In this document: one piece after another, positions 16,249 to 24,600 of the stretch
How the letters are laid out: every line of letters starts with the position of its first letter
Numbering within the stretch: position 1 is the stretch's first letter
Assembly (NCBI GenBank): GCA_934424575.1
Contig: CAKRXU010000001.1
Span: forward strand, 1-64,000
Source of the DNA: an uncultured Blautia sp.
Lineage (GTDB): Bacteria > Bacillota > Clostridia > Lachnospirales > Lachnospiraceae
DNA length: 64,000 nucleotides
Direction: 5' to 3'
Notes under the pieces: generated by a model
Told to the model about the DNA's origin: nothing
The model's input: the letters and a program-made list of their open reading frames with translations, nothing else
The model's database searches: none
Program-made: the position numbers and the translations under genes

Positions 16249-16318
16249 GTTATTCAAACATTACCCCAAGTATATCATGTCACTATCTGATATGCAAAAG
16301 AAAAAGCAAAGCCTCATA

Positions 16319-17266
16319 TTATTTCAGGAAATGATCAATATCAACTTCTGTAAATGATCGGATGATCGGATATTCTGTTTCATGTTCCGGTTCCTGTTCC
16401 TGCGTGTACCAGATACCGCGCAGACCACTGTTCCAGGCGCCTTCTACATCTTTCTTATAATTATCACCGATGAATGCACACTCAGCTGCCTGTACTCCGG
16501 CTTTTTCCACGCAGATCTCAAAAAGGTGTGGATGTGGTTTCTCAACGCCGGCCTCTTCGCTGCTGACCATAAAATCAATATATGGTGCAACACCGAGGGA
16601 TTCCAGTTTCTTATACTGGATATAGGCGGTCATGTCGGTCCCTGTTCCGGTGCGGATGCCGCGTTTTTTGAGTGCCTGGAGGAAATCAATCACTCCAGGC
16701 ACCGGCTGTGCCTGACGGATCAGGGTGTCCCAGTATGCGTGATACATATTGCGGGCATGTGGAAAGATTGGTTTTTCCCATAGTTCCAGCATGCATTGTG
16801 TGCGGAGCAGACGGCTGTGGATCGCTGCCACGTCGCCGCCGATCCTCCCGATCATGATCTGTCCGGCTTTTTTATAGCATGCGAGGGTTTCTTCCGCTGA
16901 CTTTCCAAACGCACTCTCGCAGTAGTCGGTGAGGGCTTTCATTCCATAAACGTGGTTTTTGTCATAGTTATACAGGGTATTGTCAATGTCAAAGATCACT
17001 GCTTTTATGGAAGGTCTGGCACCTGGAGTGCTTCCTTCTGTCGAATCTATTACTTTTGGTGTCTGGATCAGATCCTCAAATTCAATCTGGAGACCGGCTG
17101 TGATCTTGCACAGAACACCAATAGATGGATTTGCCTGACCTCTTTCGATCTGTGCCAGCATGCTCTTGCTGACTCCTGTCCTTTCAGCCATCTGATCGAG
17201 GCTCATGCCTCTGTACTGACGGAATCTCTTTAAATTTACTGCTACATTATTTGATAAATAGTCCAT
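16319..17266 (-). CDS. Fusion of an XRE helix-turn-helix domain with a HAD hydrolase
   Basis: A 315-residue two-domain protein. Residues 8-68 form an XRE/Cro helix-turn-helix (RFRQYRGMSLDQMAERTGVSKSMLAQIERG). Residues 86-315 form a HAD-IA hydrolase with motif I FDIDNTLYN (Asp93 nucleophile, Asp95), motif II in GTGTDMTAY, the motif III lysine in VEKPHPHLF, and motif IV IGDNYKKDV. It should dephosphorylate a small phosphometabolite and bind DNA, possibly as a metabolite-sensing regulator; neither target is known. It stands alone between the metal operon terminator and the transposable element. All catalytic residues are present, so the HAD part is probably active. Confidence 0.85.
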   Translation of the reverse strand: MDYLSNNVAVNLKRFRQYRGMSLDQMAERTGVSKSMLAQIERGQANPSIGVLCKITAGLQIEFEDLIQTPKVIDSTEGSTPGARPSIKAVIFDIDNTLYNYDKNHVYGMKALTDYCESAFGKSAEETLACYKKAGQIMIGRIGGDVAAIHSRLLRTQCMLELWEKPIFPHARNMYHAYWDTLIRQAQPVPGVIDFLQALKKRGIRTGTGTDMTAYIQYKKLESLGVAPYIDFMVSSEEAGVEKPHPHLFEICVEKAGVQAAECAFIGDNYKKDVEGAWNSGLRGIWYTQEQEPEHETEYPIIRSFTEVDIDHFLK

Positions 17267-17364
17267 ATCGTCATCTCTTTCTCTTGTGTGGTATCTGCGG
17301 ATCGTCCATTTCCGCTGCAGGTTTCTTCCTTTATCTTACCTTATTCTTCTGATTTTGACCATAC

Positions 17365-17411
17365 AAAAAATGCCGGCATATGCCTGTTTCGGGCAGACAT
17401 ATGCCGACATT
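17365..17411 (-). terminator. Intrinsic terminator of the metal efflux operon
   Basis: AATGCCGGCATATG (17369-17382) pairs with CATATGCCGACATT (17398-17411) with one mismatch, and six T residues follow on the minus strand. It is 22 bases after the repressor stop codon. Confidence 0.82.
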
Positions 17412-17433
17412 TGCTTTATGTTACTATGAAATC

Positions 17434-17796
17434 TTACTCTAAGATATGCTCTCTTCCCATGGATATGATCATTCTGACATGGTCATCTGCCAGGGAATAA
17501 AAAATGGATTTTCCTTCTCTACGGTTCTTTACGAGCTTGTTCTGCTTGAGAATGCGTAACTGATGGGACACTGCTGACTGGGTCATATTCAGGACTTTTG
17601 CCAGATCGCAGACACAGACTTCGGACTCAAACAGTACGAACAGGATGCGGATACGGGTAGAGTCTGCAAAAACTTTGAACAGATCTGCCAAATCATAGAG
17701 TTCTTCTTCATCCGGCATGGTCTCATTCACGATCTTAAGCAGATCTTCGTGGATCTCCTGACATTCGCAGGTCATTTCTTCTTTCTCTTCTGCCAT
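17434..17796 (-). CDS. ArsR/SmtB metal-sensing repressor, CadC-like
   Basis: A 120-residue winged-helix repressor. The start chosen is MAEEKEEM, with GAGAG 8 bases upstream. An N-terminal TCECQEIH and the alpha-3 box SEVCVCDLA match the metal-binding cysteines of CadC, which senses Cd(II), Pb(II) and Zn(II). The recognition helix is NMTQSAVSHQLRILKQNKLV and the wing is REGKSIFYSL. It is the last gene of the operon it presumably controls, 16 bases after the ATPase gene, and the matching palindrome lies at the operon promoter (20014-20035). Metal release of the repressor would induce efflux and its own synthesis. Confidence 0.9.
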   Translation of the reverse strand: MAEEKEEMTCECQEIHEDLLKIVNETMPDEEELYDLADLFKVFADSTRIRILFVLFESEVCVCDLAKVLNMTQSAVSHQLRILKQNKLVKNRREGKSIFYSLADDHVRMIISMGREHILE

Positions 17797-17812
17797 AAAC
17801 AGTCTCTCTTTC

Positions 17813-19681
17813 TTATAAATTTTTGACAAATAATGTACGGATCGCATTCAGGACTGCAAGCACCATGACTCCGACATCTGCAAAGATTGCTACCCACATG
17901 TTTGCAATACCAACTGCACCAAGGATCAGGCAGATCACTTTGATACCGATCGCAAAATAAATATTCTCATATACGATACGCATACATTTCTTTGCGATAC
18001 GGATCGCCTTGACGATCTTCATCGGGTCGTCATCCATCAGGACCACATCGGCTGCCTCGATCGCAGCGTCGGAACCCATAGCTCCCATTGCGATACCGAT
18101 ATCTGCTCTGGAAAGTACCGGTGCATCGTTGATCCCGTCACCGACGAAAGCGAGTTTCTCTTTTTCTGATTTCTTTGCGAGAAGTTCTTCTACTTTGCTT
18201 ACTTTGTCAGCCGGAAGGAGTTCGCTGTATACATGGTCAACGCCAAGTTCACCTGCAACCTGCTGTGCAACTCTGTCAATATCACCTGTCAGCATGACAG
18301 TTTCTTTGATACCGTTTTTCTTAAGGTTTGCGATCGCATCTTTGGAAGTCGGTTTCGGAACATCGGAGATCAGGATGTGGCCTGCATAAGCTCCGTCGAT
18401 CGCCACGTGGATGACAGTTCCTACCTGATGGCACTCTACTGCTTCTACGCCGATGCGCTTCATCAGCTTAACATTTCCGACTGCAACCGAAGTTCCGTCT
18501 ACTTTTGCTGTAACACCGTTGCCGCTGATCTCCTCTACATCTGTCACGCGGTTCTGATTGATCTCTTTGCCGTAGGCAGTTTTGAGGCTGCGGCTGATCG
18601 GATGTGAGGAAAAGCTTTCTGCAAGTGCTGCGTACTCAAGGATTTTGGACTGTTCCATGGTGTTGTGATGGACACCTGCTACTTCGAATACACCCTTGGT
18701 CAGAGTACCGGTCTTGTCAAATACGACATATTTTGTCTCGGACAGAGTCTCCAGATAGTTGGAGCCTTTGACCAGGACACCTGCGTTGCTGGCCCCGCCG
18801 ATTCCGGCGAAGAAACTCAGCGGGATACTGATCACAAGTGCACACGGGCAGCTGATTACAAGGAAGGTCAGTGCACGGTAGATCCACTGGCTCCACATTG
18901 CAGGATTGTGAAGGATCACAAGGTTTACAAGCGGTGGCAGGACTGCAAGTGCGAGCGCACCGTAGCAGACTGCCGGGGTATAATAGCGGGCAAATTTGGA
19001 GATAAAGTTTTCGGATCTGGATTTACGGGAACTGGATTCCTCGATCAGTTCCAGGATCTTGGAAACGGTAGATTCATCAAATTCTTTGGTTGTTCTGATC
19101 TTGAGCACGCCTGTCATGTTGATGCAGCCGCTGATGATCTCATCACCTGGTTTTGCACTTCGCGGAAGACTTTCACCTGTCAGTGCACTGGTATTGAGGG
19201 TTGTGGTTCCTTCTACGATCACACCGTCGAGCGGGACTTTTTCACCTGGCTGTACGACGATGATGGAACCGATCTCAACTTCATCCGGGTCAACTTTTTC
19301 CAGTTTACCATCGTTTTCGATGTTGGCGTAGTCCGGGCGGATATCCATCAGTTCGGTGATGTTGCGGCGGCTCTTGCCAACTGCATAGCTCTGGAAAAGC
19401 TCGCCGATCTGGTAGAACAGCATAACGGCTGTGCCTTCTTTGTAATCCTTCAGAAGGATTGCTCCGATAGTTGCTACTGCCATCAGGAAGTTTTCATCAA
19501 ATACCTGTTTGTTGCGGATTCCCTTGAATGCTTTGATCAGGATATCATAGCCGATCACAAGATATGGGATCATGTAAAGTGCAAATTCCAGATAGCCGTC
19601 AACTGGAAGCACGGACAGTACTGCGATCAGTACGAAGGCTATGATGATGCGGGTCAGCATTTTTTTCTGCTTTTTGTTCAT
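17813..19681 (-). CDS. Zn/Cd/Pb-exporting P1B-type ATPase (ZntA/CadA family)
   Basis: A 622-residue heavy-metal pump of the plasma membrane. The start is MNKKQKKM, with AGGAGG just before it. The metal motif is Cys278-Pro-Cys280 (SCPCALV), the phosphorylated aspartate is Asp322 (DKTGTLTKG), TGES lies in the actuator domain (ALTGESLP), and GDGINDAPVL closes the P domain. The last membrane segment (ADVGVMVLAVLNAIRTL) has the Asp typical of the zinc/cadmium subgroup rather than the copper subgroup. There is no N-terminal metal-binding domain; that function is encoded by the small gene just upstream. Confidence 0.94.
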   Translation of the reverse strand: MNKKQKKMLTRIIIAFVLIAVLSVLPVDGYLEFALYMIPYLVIGYDILIKAFKGIRNKQVFDENFLMAVATIGAILLKDYKEGTAVMLFYQIGELFQSYAVGKSRRNITELMDIRPDYANIENDGKLEKVDPDEVEIGSIIVVQPGEKVPLDGVIVEGTTTLNTSALTGESLPRSAKPGDEIISGCINMTGVLKIRTTKEFDESTVSKILELIEESSSRKSRSENFISKFARYYTPAVCYGALALAVLPPLVNLVILHNPAMWSQWIYRALTFLVISCPCALVISIPLSFFAGIGGASNAGVLVKGSNYLETLSETKYVVFDKTGTLTKGVFEVAGVHHNTMEQSKILEYAALAESFSSHPISRSLKTAYGKEINQNRVTDVEEISGNGVTAKVDGTSVAVGNVKLMKRIGVEAVECHQVGTVIHVAIDGAYAGHILISDVPKPTSKDAIANLKKNGIKETVMLTGDIDRVAQQVAGELGVDHVYSELLPADKVSKVEELLAKKSEKEKLAFVGDGINDAPVLSRADIGIAMGAMGSDAAIEAADVVLMDDDPMKIVKAIRIAKKCMRIVYENIYFAIGIKVICLILGAVGIANMWVAIFADVGVMVLAVLNAIRTLFVKNL

Positions 19682-19750
19682 GTTCTCTCCTCCTTCACCC
19701 ATTTGATAAAGATGCCCTGCCGCATCCGCAGCAGAGCATTCTCATTGTTC

Positions 19751-19969
19751 TTATAAGTAGATCTCGCAGTCGTCTTCAACCTTCTTGCAGTTCTTGAGAA
19801 CTTCTTTCATAACGCTGTCCGGATCCTGGTCTTCTTCGAATTCTACTTTCATTTTGAGCATCATGAAGTTTACGCTTGCATCCTTAACACCTGCTGTGTT
19901 CTTGGCAGCTTCTTCCATTTTGTTTGCACAGTTTGCACAGTCAACTTCGATTTTGTAAGATTTCTTCAT
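19751..19969 (-). CDS. Small heavy-metal-associated (HMA) domain protein
   Basis: A 72-residue ferredoxin-like metal-binding protein starting at MKKSYKIEV (AGGAG upstream). Cys11 and Cys14 form the binding loop (VDCANCANKM). The C-terminal half is acidic (EFEEDQDPD, VEDDCEIYL), which suits zinc or cadmium more than copper. It is the first gene of the efflux operon and seems to be the detached N-terminal domain of the ATPase, so it may hand metal to the pump or buffer it. The gap to the ATPase start is about 70 bases. Confidence 0.85.
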   Translation of the reverse strand: MKKSYKIEVDCANCANKMEEAAKNTAGVKDASVNFMMLKMKVEFEEDQDPDSVMKEVLKNCKKVEDDCEIYL

Positions 19970-20013
19970 AGTGGTGATCTCCTTTTTCTTTATAGATGTT
20001 TTATTCACGTTTT

Positions 20014-20035
20014 CATATGAACAATTATTCATATG
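20014..20035 (-). promoter_or_regulatory. Operator for the CadC-like repressor
   Basis: A 22-base palindrome with perfect 8-base arms, CATATGAA and TTCATATG, around six bases. This is the known ArsR/SmtB operator type. It lies between the -10 box and the first gene, over the predicted start of transcription, an ideal position for repression. Confidence 0.8.
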
Positions 20036-20044
20036 TTTGATTGT

Positions 20045-20072
20045 ATTATACCATCTTGTATAGAAATGTCAA
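20045..20072 (-). promoter_or_regulatory. Promoter of the metal efflux operon
   Basis: TTGACA (20067-20072) and TATAAT (20045-20050) on the minus strand with 16 bases between, a near-consensus promoter whose activity must be held down by the adjacent operator. Confidence 0.8.
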
Positions 20073-20082
20073 TATGTTTTCG

Positions 20083-20124
20083 CAAAAAAAGAAACCACCG
20101 GGAACGGAAATTTATTCCGTTCCC
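20083..20124 (-). terminator. Intrinsic terminator after rlmD
   Basis: GGGAACGGAA (20100-20109) pairs perfectly with TTCCGTTCCC (20115-20124). The minus strand runs on to TTTCTTTTTTT. It starts 18 bases after the stop. Confidence 0.82.
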
Positions 20125-20142
20125 AATGATTTCCTGGTTTTC

Positions 20143-21531
20143 TCAATTTTTTACAAATACTGCGACTGCTTCCGTCCACACGGTTTCGCAGAACTGGTCT
20201 ACACAACAGGCTTTCTCAAGACGGTAGCCTGCCTGAAGAAAGGCTTCGAGGTCTCTGGCGAGGCTGGTAGCTTTGCAGGAGACGTAGACGATGCGGTTTA
20301 CGCCGTAGGAAAGGATCTTCGGCAGTGCTTTCGGATGGATTCCGTCGCGCGGCGGGTCAAGAACGATCACATCCGGTTTCTCGGTCAGGTCATCGAGAAC
20401 CTTAAGAACGTCACCGGCGATGAATCTGCAGTTATCAAGGCCGTTGAGTTTCGCATTCTCTCTCGCTGCTTCCACGGCATCCTCCACGATCTCAACACCG
20501 ATCACTTCTTTTGCCACTGGCGCGAGGAGCTGGGCAATCGTGCCTGTTCCGCTGTACAGGTCAAAAACTTCCATTCCACTGGTATTCTGAATGTAGTCTC
20601 TGACAACATTATAGAGCACTTCCGCTGCCAGTGAGTTCGGCTGGAAGAAGGAAAATGTGCTGATGCGGAATTTCAGCCCAAGCAGTGTCTCATAGAAATA
20701 GTCCTGTCCGTAAAGGATCCTTGTCTCATCGCTCTTGACCACGTCAGAAAGTGAATCGTTGATAATGTGCATGATCCCGACGATCTTGCCTTCCAGAGGC
20801 AGTGCCAGAAGCTGTTCCCTAAGCGGTTCCAGATCGTATTCCTCCTGGCTGGTAGTGACAAGATGTACCAGAATCTCGCCAGATGTCACGCCACGTCTCA
20901 GCATCAGATGACGGAGATAGCCCACATGCTGGAGTTTACGGTAATAAGAAGCTCCTTTTTCCTGAAAAAATCCCCGTACACAGGTCAGGATATCTGTCAT
21001 ATCCTTATGGACAAGTCTGCAGTCGTCCGTGTTCAGGATATCATAAGTGCTACCCTTCTTGTGCAGACCGAGAGAAAGCGGTCCGTCCTTGTATTCATCG
21101 CCAAAGGAAAATTCCATCTTGTTGCGGTACCCGAACTCAATCGGGCTTCCGTGGATCCCTTCCCATTCAAAGTCAGCCCTGCCCTCTGCGTTTGTCTGTC
21201 CACCCTGGATGAGTGCATCTTCCAGAAGCTCACGGATCTGTCTGTCTTTCATCTCAAGCTGATTCTCGTAGGACATTGTCTGGTACATGCATCCGCCGCA
21301 TGCAGGAAAGTTGCTGCATACCGGCTCTCTTGTCTCAAGCGGGGATTTCTCCAGAACTTCCAGGATGCGTCCCTGCGCCCTGCCGGAACGTTTCTTCTGG
21401 ATCATGAACCGTACATTCTGACCCGGGATTCCGTTCTTGATCAGGACTTTCTGATCATCCACCTGGACATAGCCTTTGTTTGGAAAGTCCACTTTTTCTA
21501 TAATGCCTTCGTAAATTTCACCTTTTTTCAT
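20143..21531 (-). CDS. rlmD: 23S rRNA (uracil-C5)-methyltransferase, RlmD/RlmCD family
   Basis: A 462-residue SAM enzyme that makes 5-methyluridine in 23S rRNA. An N-terminal TRAM domain (about 1-60) is followed by the cysteine cluster CSNFPACGGC (about 73-82), which with DDCRL binds a 4Fe-4S centre. The methyltransferase fold has FDLYSGTGTIAQ, IGVEIVEDAVEAARENAKLNG, VLDPPRDG, and the catalytic cysteine in YVSCKATSLARDL. In Firmicutes one enzyme often methylates both U747 and U1939; which applies here cannot be told. It is transcribed alone. Confidence 0.93.
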   Translation of the reverse strand: MKKGEIYEGIIEKVDFPNKGYVQVDDQKVLIKNGIPGQNVRFMIQKKRSGRAQGRILEVLEKSPLETREPVCSNFPACGGCMYQTMSYENQLEMKDRQIRELLEDALIQGGQTNAEGRADFEWEGIHGSPIEFGYRNKMEFSFGDEYKDGPLSLGLHKKGSTYDILNTDDCRLVHKDMTDILTCVRGFFQEKGASYYRKLQHVGYLRHLMLRRGVTSGEILVHLVTTSQEEYDLEPLREQLLALPLEGKIVGIMHIINDSLSDVVKSDETRILYGQDYFYETLLGLKFRISTFSFFQPNSLAAEVLYNVVRDYIQNTSGMEVFDLYSGTGTIAQLLAPVAKEVIGVEIVEDAVEAARENAKLNGLDNCRFIAGDVLKVLDDLTEKPDVIVLDPPRDGIHPKALPKILSYGVNRIVYVSCKATSLARDLEAFLQAGYRLEKACCVDQFCETVWTEAVAVFVKN

Positions 21532-21567
21532 TTCACTTATTCCTTATCTTACTTTTATATTTACAGT

Positions 21568-21596
21568 AAAACAGCCCCGGTTATCTGCCGGAGCTG
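21568..21596 (-). terminator. Weak intrinsic terminator after the small membrane gene
   Basis: CAGCCCCGG (21572-21580) pairs with CCGGAGCTG (21588-21596) using one G-U pair, followed by only four T residues on the minus strand. Confidence 0.55.
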
Positions 21597-21608
21597 CTCA
21601 AAATCCAA

Positions 21609-21620
21609 GTTACTGTTCAC
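21609..21620. repeat. Short dispersed repeat, copy 3
   Basis: GTTACTGTTCAC preceded by CCAA, 11 bases after the stop of the small membrane gene. The CCAAGTTACTGT stretch is shared with copy 4 read on the other strand. Confidence 0.5.
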
Positions 21621-21630
21621 CGTAGCCTGC

Positions 21631-21873
21631 TTACTCTTCTTCGTCCTCGAAATAATCATCAAAGTCGTCGTCGAAATCTTCTTCAAAATCCTCCAGATAA
21701 TCTGGTGTGAAGAAACGGTAAACTGCAAATGCGATACCTGCTACTGCTGCAACTGCACCGATGATTGCCAGCACCCAGAGAACTGTGTTTTTCTCTTTTT
21801 CTTCTTCCTTCTTGTTCAGGGTAGAGAGTAATTCCTCGATTTTGGCATTCATGTTTAAATTATTCAGATTCAT
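21631..21873 (-). CDS. Small single-span membrane protein with acidic tail
   Basis: An 80-residue protein of unknown function. A short helical N-terminus (MNLNNLNMNAKIEELLSTLN) and a Lys/Glu stretch lead to one membrane segment (VLWVLAIIGAVAAVAGIAFAV), then a very acidic C-terminus made almost only of Asp, Glu, Phe and Tyr. Similar small proteins are common in Clostridia. The start is uncertain; an upstream in-frame ATG would add four residues. It lies alone between rlmD and the lipid operon. Confidence 0.65.
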   Translation of the reverse strand: MNLNNLNMNAKIEELLSTLNKKEEEKEKNTVLWVLAIIGAVAAVAGIAFAVYRFFTPDYLEDFEEDFDDDFDDYFEDEEE

Positions 21874-21989
21874 TGTACGCACCATCCTCTCGCTCGATGT
21901 CAATTTTTATAGAACATAGTATATCACTATTCTGAATATTTTACCATATGTTCTCAAAAAAAGTTGCGTCAAAAGTCCGCGAAAAATTC

Positions 21990-22871
21990 TCAGGCCTTCT
22001 TCATCAGAGGTACACTGCCTATCTTACTGCCTATCTGAATCTTTGTCTCAACGCCTTCCTGTGAATTCACCAGAATATCCTGATCTGGAATCACACATCC
22101 TTTCTGTGTCATATAAATGATCGTTGATCCGCCAAATGCAAAGTTTCCTTTCTCCTGTCCACGCTTTACATGTTCACATACCGGGCGGTTTTCAATCTTT
22201 CCGACCATCAATGCACCGACTTCCATCATCAGAAGTGTTCCGAAATGATCGGACTTCATAAGGGAATACTCCCTCGTATTTTCTTTATAAATGGGATAAA
22301 CATCATTTGCTGCCGGATTCACCGTATGCAGGACACCTGGTATTCTCTTTCTCACCGATTCCCTGCCACTGTCGACATAGATATAACGGTGATAATCCTC
22401 CACACTGAGTCGGAACACCCACAGATATCCACCTGCGAACCGCCTCGCAAGTGACTCATTTCGAAGCAGACTTCCTGCCGTATACCGCGTATGCTTGATC
22501 GTAACTTCCATCTGACTGCCAATCGGATAAACACTCAGCCGGCAGTCACACGGACTGATGAAATGAGTCGCGTCCATGTCGATCTTGCGTGCACCCTTCC
22601 TGAGTTTCCTTGTAAAAAAGTCATTATAAGAACGGTATCTCCGCGGCTCATAATCCTTCATATTGATTCCGGTTTTTCTGATAAAAGGAGCAATCGCCAG
22701 AGTAGAAATCCCGGAATCCAAGAGTCTGCCGCCAAGCTTCGAAACTACCGGTGATACCATTGGTTTCAGCAGGCAGCGTCCCACTGTACTTCCATAGAGC
22801 TTCTCCAGAAATTTATCCTGACCGGTGCTTTCCGCCCGTCTGTTTCCCTCACGGTCTGCCGTATATCGCAT
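21990..22871 (-). CDS. psd: Phosphatidylserine decarboxylase
   Basis: Converts phosphatidylserine to phosphatidylethanolamine at the membrane. The 293-residue proenzyme cuts itself at the Gly-Ser bond of GGST (FAFGGSTIIYM, about 250-260) to form the pyruvoyl group. Conserved neighbours include FFTRKLRKGAR, ISPCDCRLSVYPI, DYHRYIYVDSG, and LMMEVGALMVGKI. It is the last gene of a tightly packed four-gene lipid operon and starts 4 bases after pssA, whose product it uses. The LGST form is more usual than GGST, but both occur in the family. Confidence 0.93.
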   Translation of the reverse strand: MRYTADREGNRRAESTGQDKFLEKLYGSTVGRCLLKPMVSPVVSKLGGRLLDSGISTLAIAPFIRKTGINMKDYEPRRYRSYNDFFTRKLRKGARKIDMDATHFISPCDCRLSVYPIGSQMEVTIKHTRYTAGSLLRNESLARRFAGGYLWVFRLSVEDYHRYIYVDSGRESVRKRIPGVLHTVNPAANDVYPIYKENTREYSLMKSDHFGTLLMMEVGALMVGKIENRPVCEHVKRGQEKGNFAFGGSTIIYMTQKGCVIPDQDILVNSQEGVETKIQIGSKIGSVPLMKKA

Positions 22872-22875
22872 AAAT

Positions 22876-23553
22876 TCAGACTCCTTTCAGCTTTTTCATT
22901 CTGTAAAGGTTATATTTTGCCCACCATCCTTCTTTGTAAAAAAGGATAAAAAGCACTGCCACTGCGACAACCGCCACCAGCATAGCAAGCTCACGGTTTG
23001 TCGGTTTGCGGAAACGGAAGTTCAGGATAAAGAGAAATCCCACCAGAAGCATCGCAAGGTGGAGACATCCGAGGAAATACCGGAAGCCCGGAAAAAACAC
23101 TGAAACCATAAACAGAAGCGGCATGATCACAGACATGGATGTGATCGGAAGTCCCTGATAATATTTACGGTTCTCGCTTGTCTCGCTCTGTCTCTTTTCT
23201 TCCATTACGTTAAAATATGCCAGTCTGATCACACCTGCCACACCATAAAAGGCAAGGATCATCAGACTATAGACCTTGCACATTCCAAGCTGATATCCCA
23301 GAATGATCGGAAAAATACCAAAACAGACAATATCACAAAGGGAATCGATCTGGATTCCAAAAGCCTTCTCATCGTCTGTCCGGTTCTTTTTTGTCCGGGC
23401 GATCTTGCCGTCAAACATATCACATAAGCCGGAAAAGGCAAGGCAGAACACTGCCGGCGGCAATTTCCCATCTATTGCAAAAAACATGCCCATGATCGAA
23501 GAGATCAGGCTTATGTACGTTACCACTACTGTATAATCATAAAATCCAATCAT
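22876..23553 (-). CDS. pssA: CDP-diacylglycerol-serine O-phosphatidyltransferase
   Basis: A 225-residue integral membrane enzyme that makes phosphatidylserine from CDP-diacylglycerol and serine. The CDP-alcohol phosphotransferase signature DG-x2-AR-x8+-G-x3-D-x3-D is present (CDMFDGKIARTKK, then FGIQIDSLCD, with a slightly long middle). Several hydrophobic segments follow. Co-location with psd identifies serine as the likely alcohol. It lies 5 bases after the flippase-like gene. Confidence 0.92.
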   Translation of the reverse strand: MIGFYDYTVVVTYISLISSIMGMFFAIDGKLPPAVFCLAFSGLCDMFDGKIARTKKNRTDDEKAFGIQIDSLCDIVCFGIFPIILGYQLGMCKVYSLMILAFYGVAGVIRLAYFNVMEEKRQSETSENRKYYQGLPITSMSVIMPLLFMVSVFFPGFRYFLGCLHLAMLLVGFLFILNFRFRKPTNRELAMLVAVVAVAVLFILFYKEGWWAKYNLYRMKKLKGV

Positions 23554-23558
23554 TCATA

Positions 23559-24593
23559 CTACCCCTGTTTTTCATTTGTTTTCTGACCTATCGTCAGCTG
23601 CGCTATTACTGTAAAAAACGCACTGATAAAGAGTTCCCCATAGTATCCCAGTCCCCTGCTCAGTACCATTCCAGGAAGCAGAAGGCTTCCAAAAACAGGC
23701 ACAAAAATATTCAGGAACAGTGTCTCGCTGATTCCCATTCCTCCCGGAAGGGGTAGCATGTCAACAGAAACAGAAATCACCGCCTGCAGAAACAGGACCG
23801 TCCAGAATCCCGTTCCACTGAGCGAAAAAGCCCGGTACACAAACCAGGTGACCGCAAACAGAGCCATTCTCTGTGCAAATGTGATCAGGATCACATGAAA
23901 GATCACCCGCGGATGAGTTCTTAAATACGCCGCAGTTTCTCTGTAAGTATCCATAGAATCTTCCAGCTTCTTAAGTCTGCTGTGTTTTTTGCGGACAATA
24001 TGCAGTTTCTCCAGGATCTTAAGACCCTTTACCAGAAAGTTTCTGGCAAGATCCGGATGAAACACCAGCACTGTCATGAACGTAACGCAGAAAATATTCA
24101 GCGCCAGTCCAAGATAAAAAACCGGCAGGATCCCTGTCAGATAGCGGTGCAGAAAACCTCTTCCAAAAACTGCGATCCCGACTCCGATCGCCACCAGCAC
24201 AAACTTGTAAGTGATCGTAACGATCATCAGGATCACTGTTGCCACCGGAATCGAGATTTTTTCTTTCTTCATGTAGTAGATCTGCATCGGCTGCCCGCCG
24301 CTTGCAGACGGCGTGATACAACTGAAGAAAAAACCTACCGATGAAAACAGAAAACAGACTCTTTTCTTAAGATGGATTCCATAAGAACGCATCATATACC
24401 AGATAATGATCGATTCGCCCCATATAAAAAAAGCCACGAGTGCAACTCCCGGCAGAAGCCAGATCTTATTTGCACTCTGGATCGCATCCATGACTGCACT
24501 CAGGTCCTCTCCATGAAAAACGCCATAGATCGTCAGCCCAAATACTACGACCAGAAATATCGTATTAAAAATTATCTTTTTTGTTTTGTTCAT
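23559..24593 (-). CDS. Polytopic membrane protein of the lysylphosphatidylglycerol synthase/UPF0104 type
   Basis: A 344-residue protein with about eight membrane segments, matching the flippase-like region shared by MprF and the YbhN/UPF0104 family. The signature TPSASGGQPMQIYYM (about 93-107) and LPLPGGMGISE (about 277-287) are both family landmarks. There is no lysyl-transferase domain, so it cannot aminoacylate lipids. Given its partners (PssA, Psd, PAP2) a role in moving lipid or a lipid-linked sugar across the membrane is plausible. It overlaps no gene but is separated by only 5-7 bases on both sides. Confidence 0.82.
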   Translation of the reverse strand: MNKTKKIIFNTIFLVVVFGLTIYGVFHGEDLSAVMDAIQSANKIWLLPGVALVAFFIWGESIIIWYMMRSYGIHLKKRVCFLFSSVGFFFSCITPSASGGQPMQIYYMKKEKISIPVATVILMIVTITYKFVLVAIGVGIAVFGRGFLHRYLTGILPVFYLGLALNIFCVTFMTVLVFHPDLARNFLVKGLKILEKLHIVRKKHSRLKKLEDSMDTYRETAAYLRTHPRVIFHVILITFAQRMALFAVTWFVYRAFSLSGTGFWTVLFLQAVISVSVDMLPLPGGMGISETLFLNIFVPVFGSLLLPGMVLSRGLGYYGELFISAFFTVIAQLTIGQKTNEKQG

Positions 24594-24600
24594 ACGCAGC

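Noticed and set aside
18665..19756. A 363-codon open frame on the plus strand
   Set aside because: It lies entirely opposite the P-type ATPase gene, has no ribosome site and codes for an implausible Cys/His/Asp-rich product.
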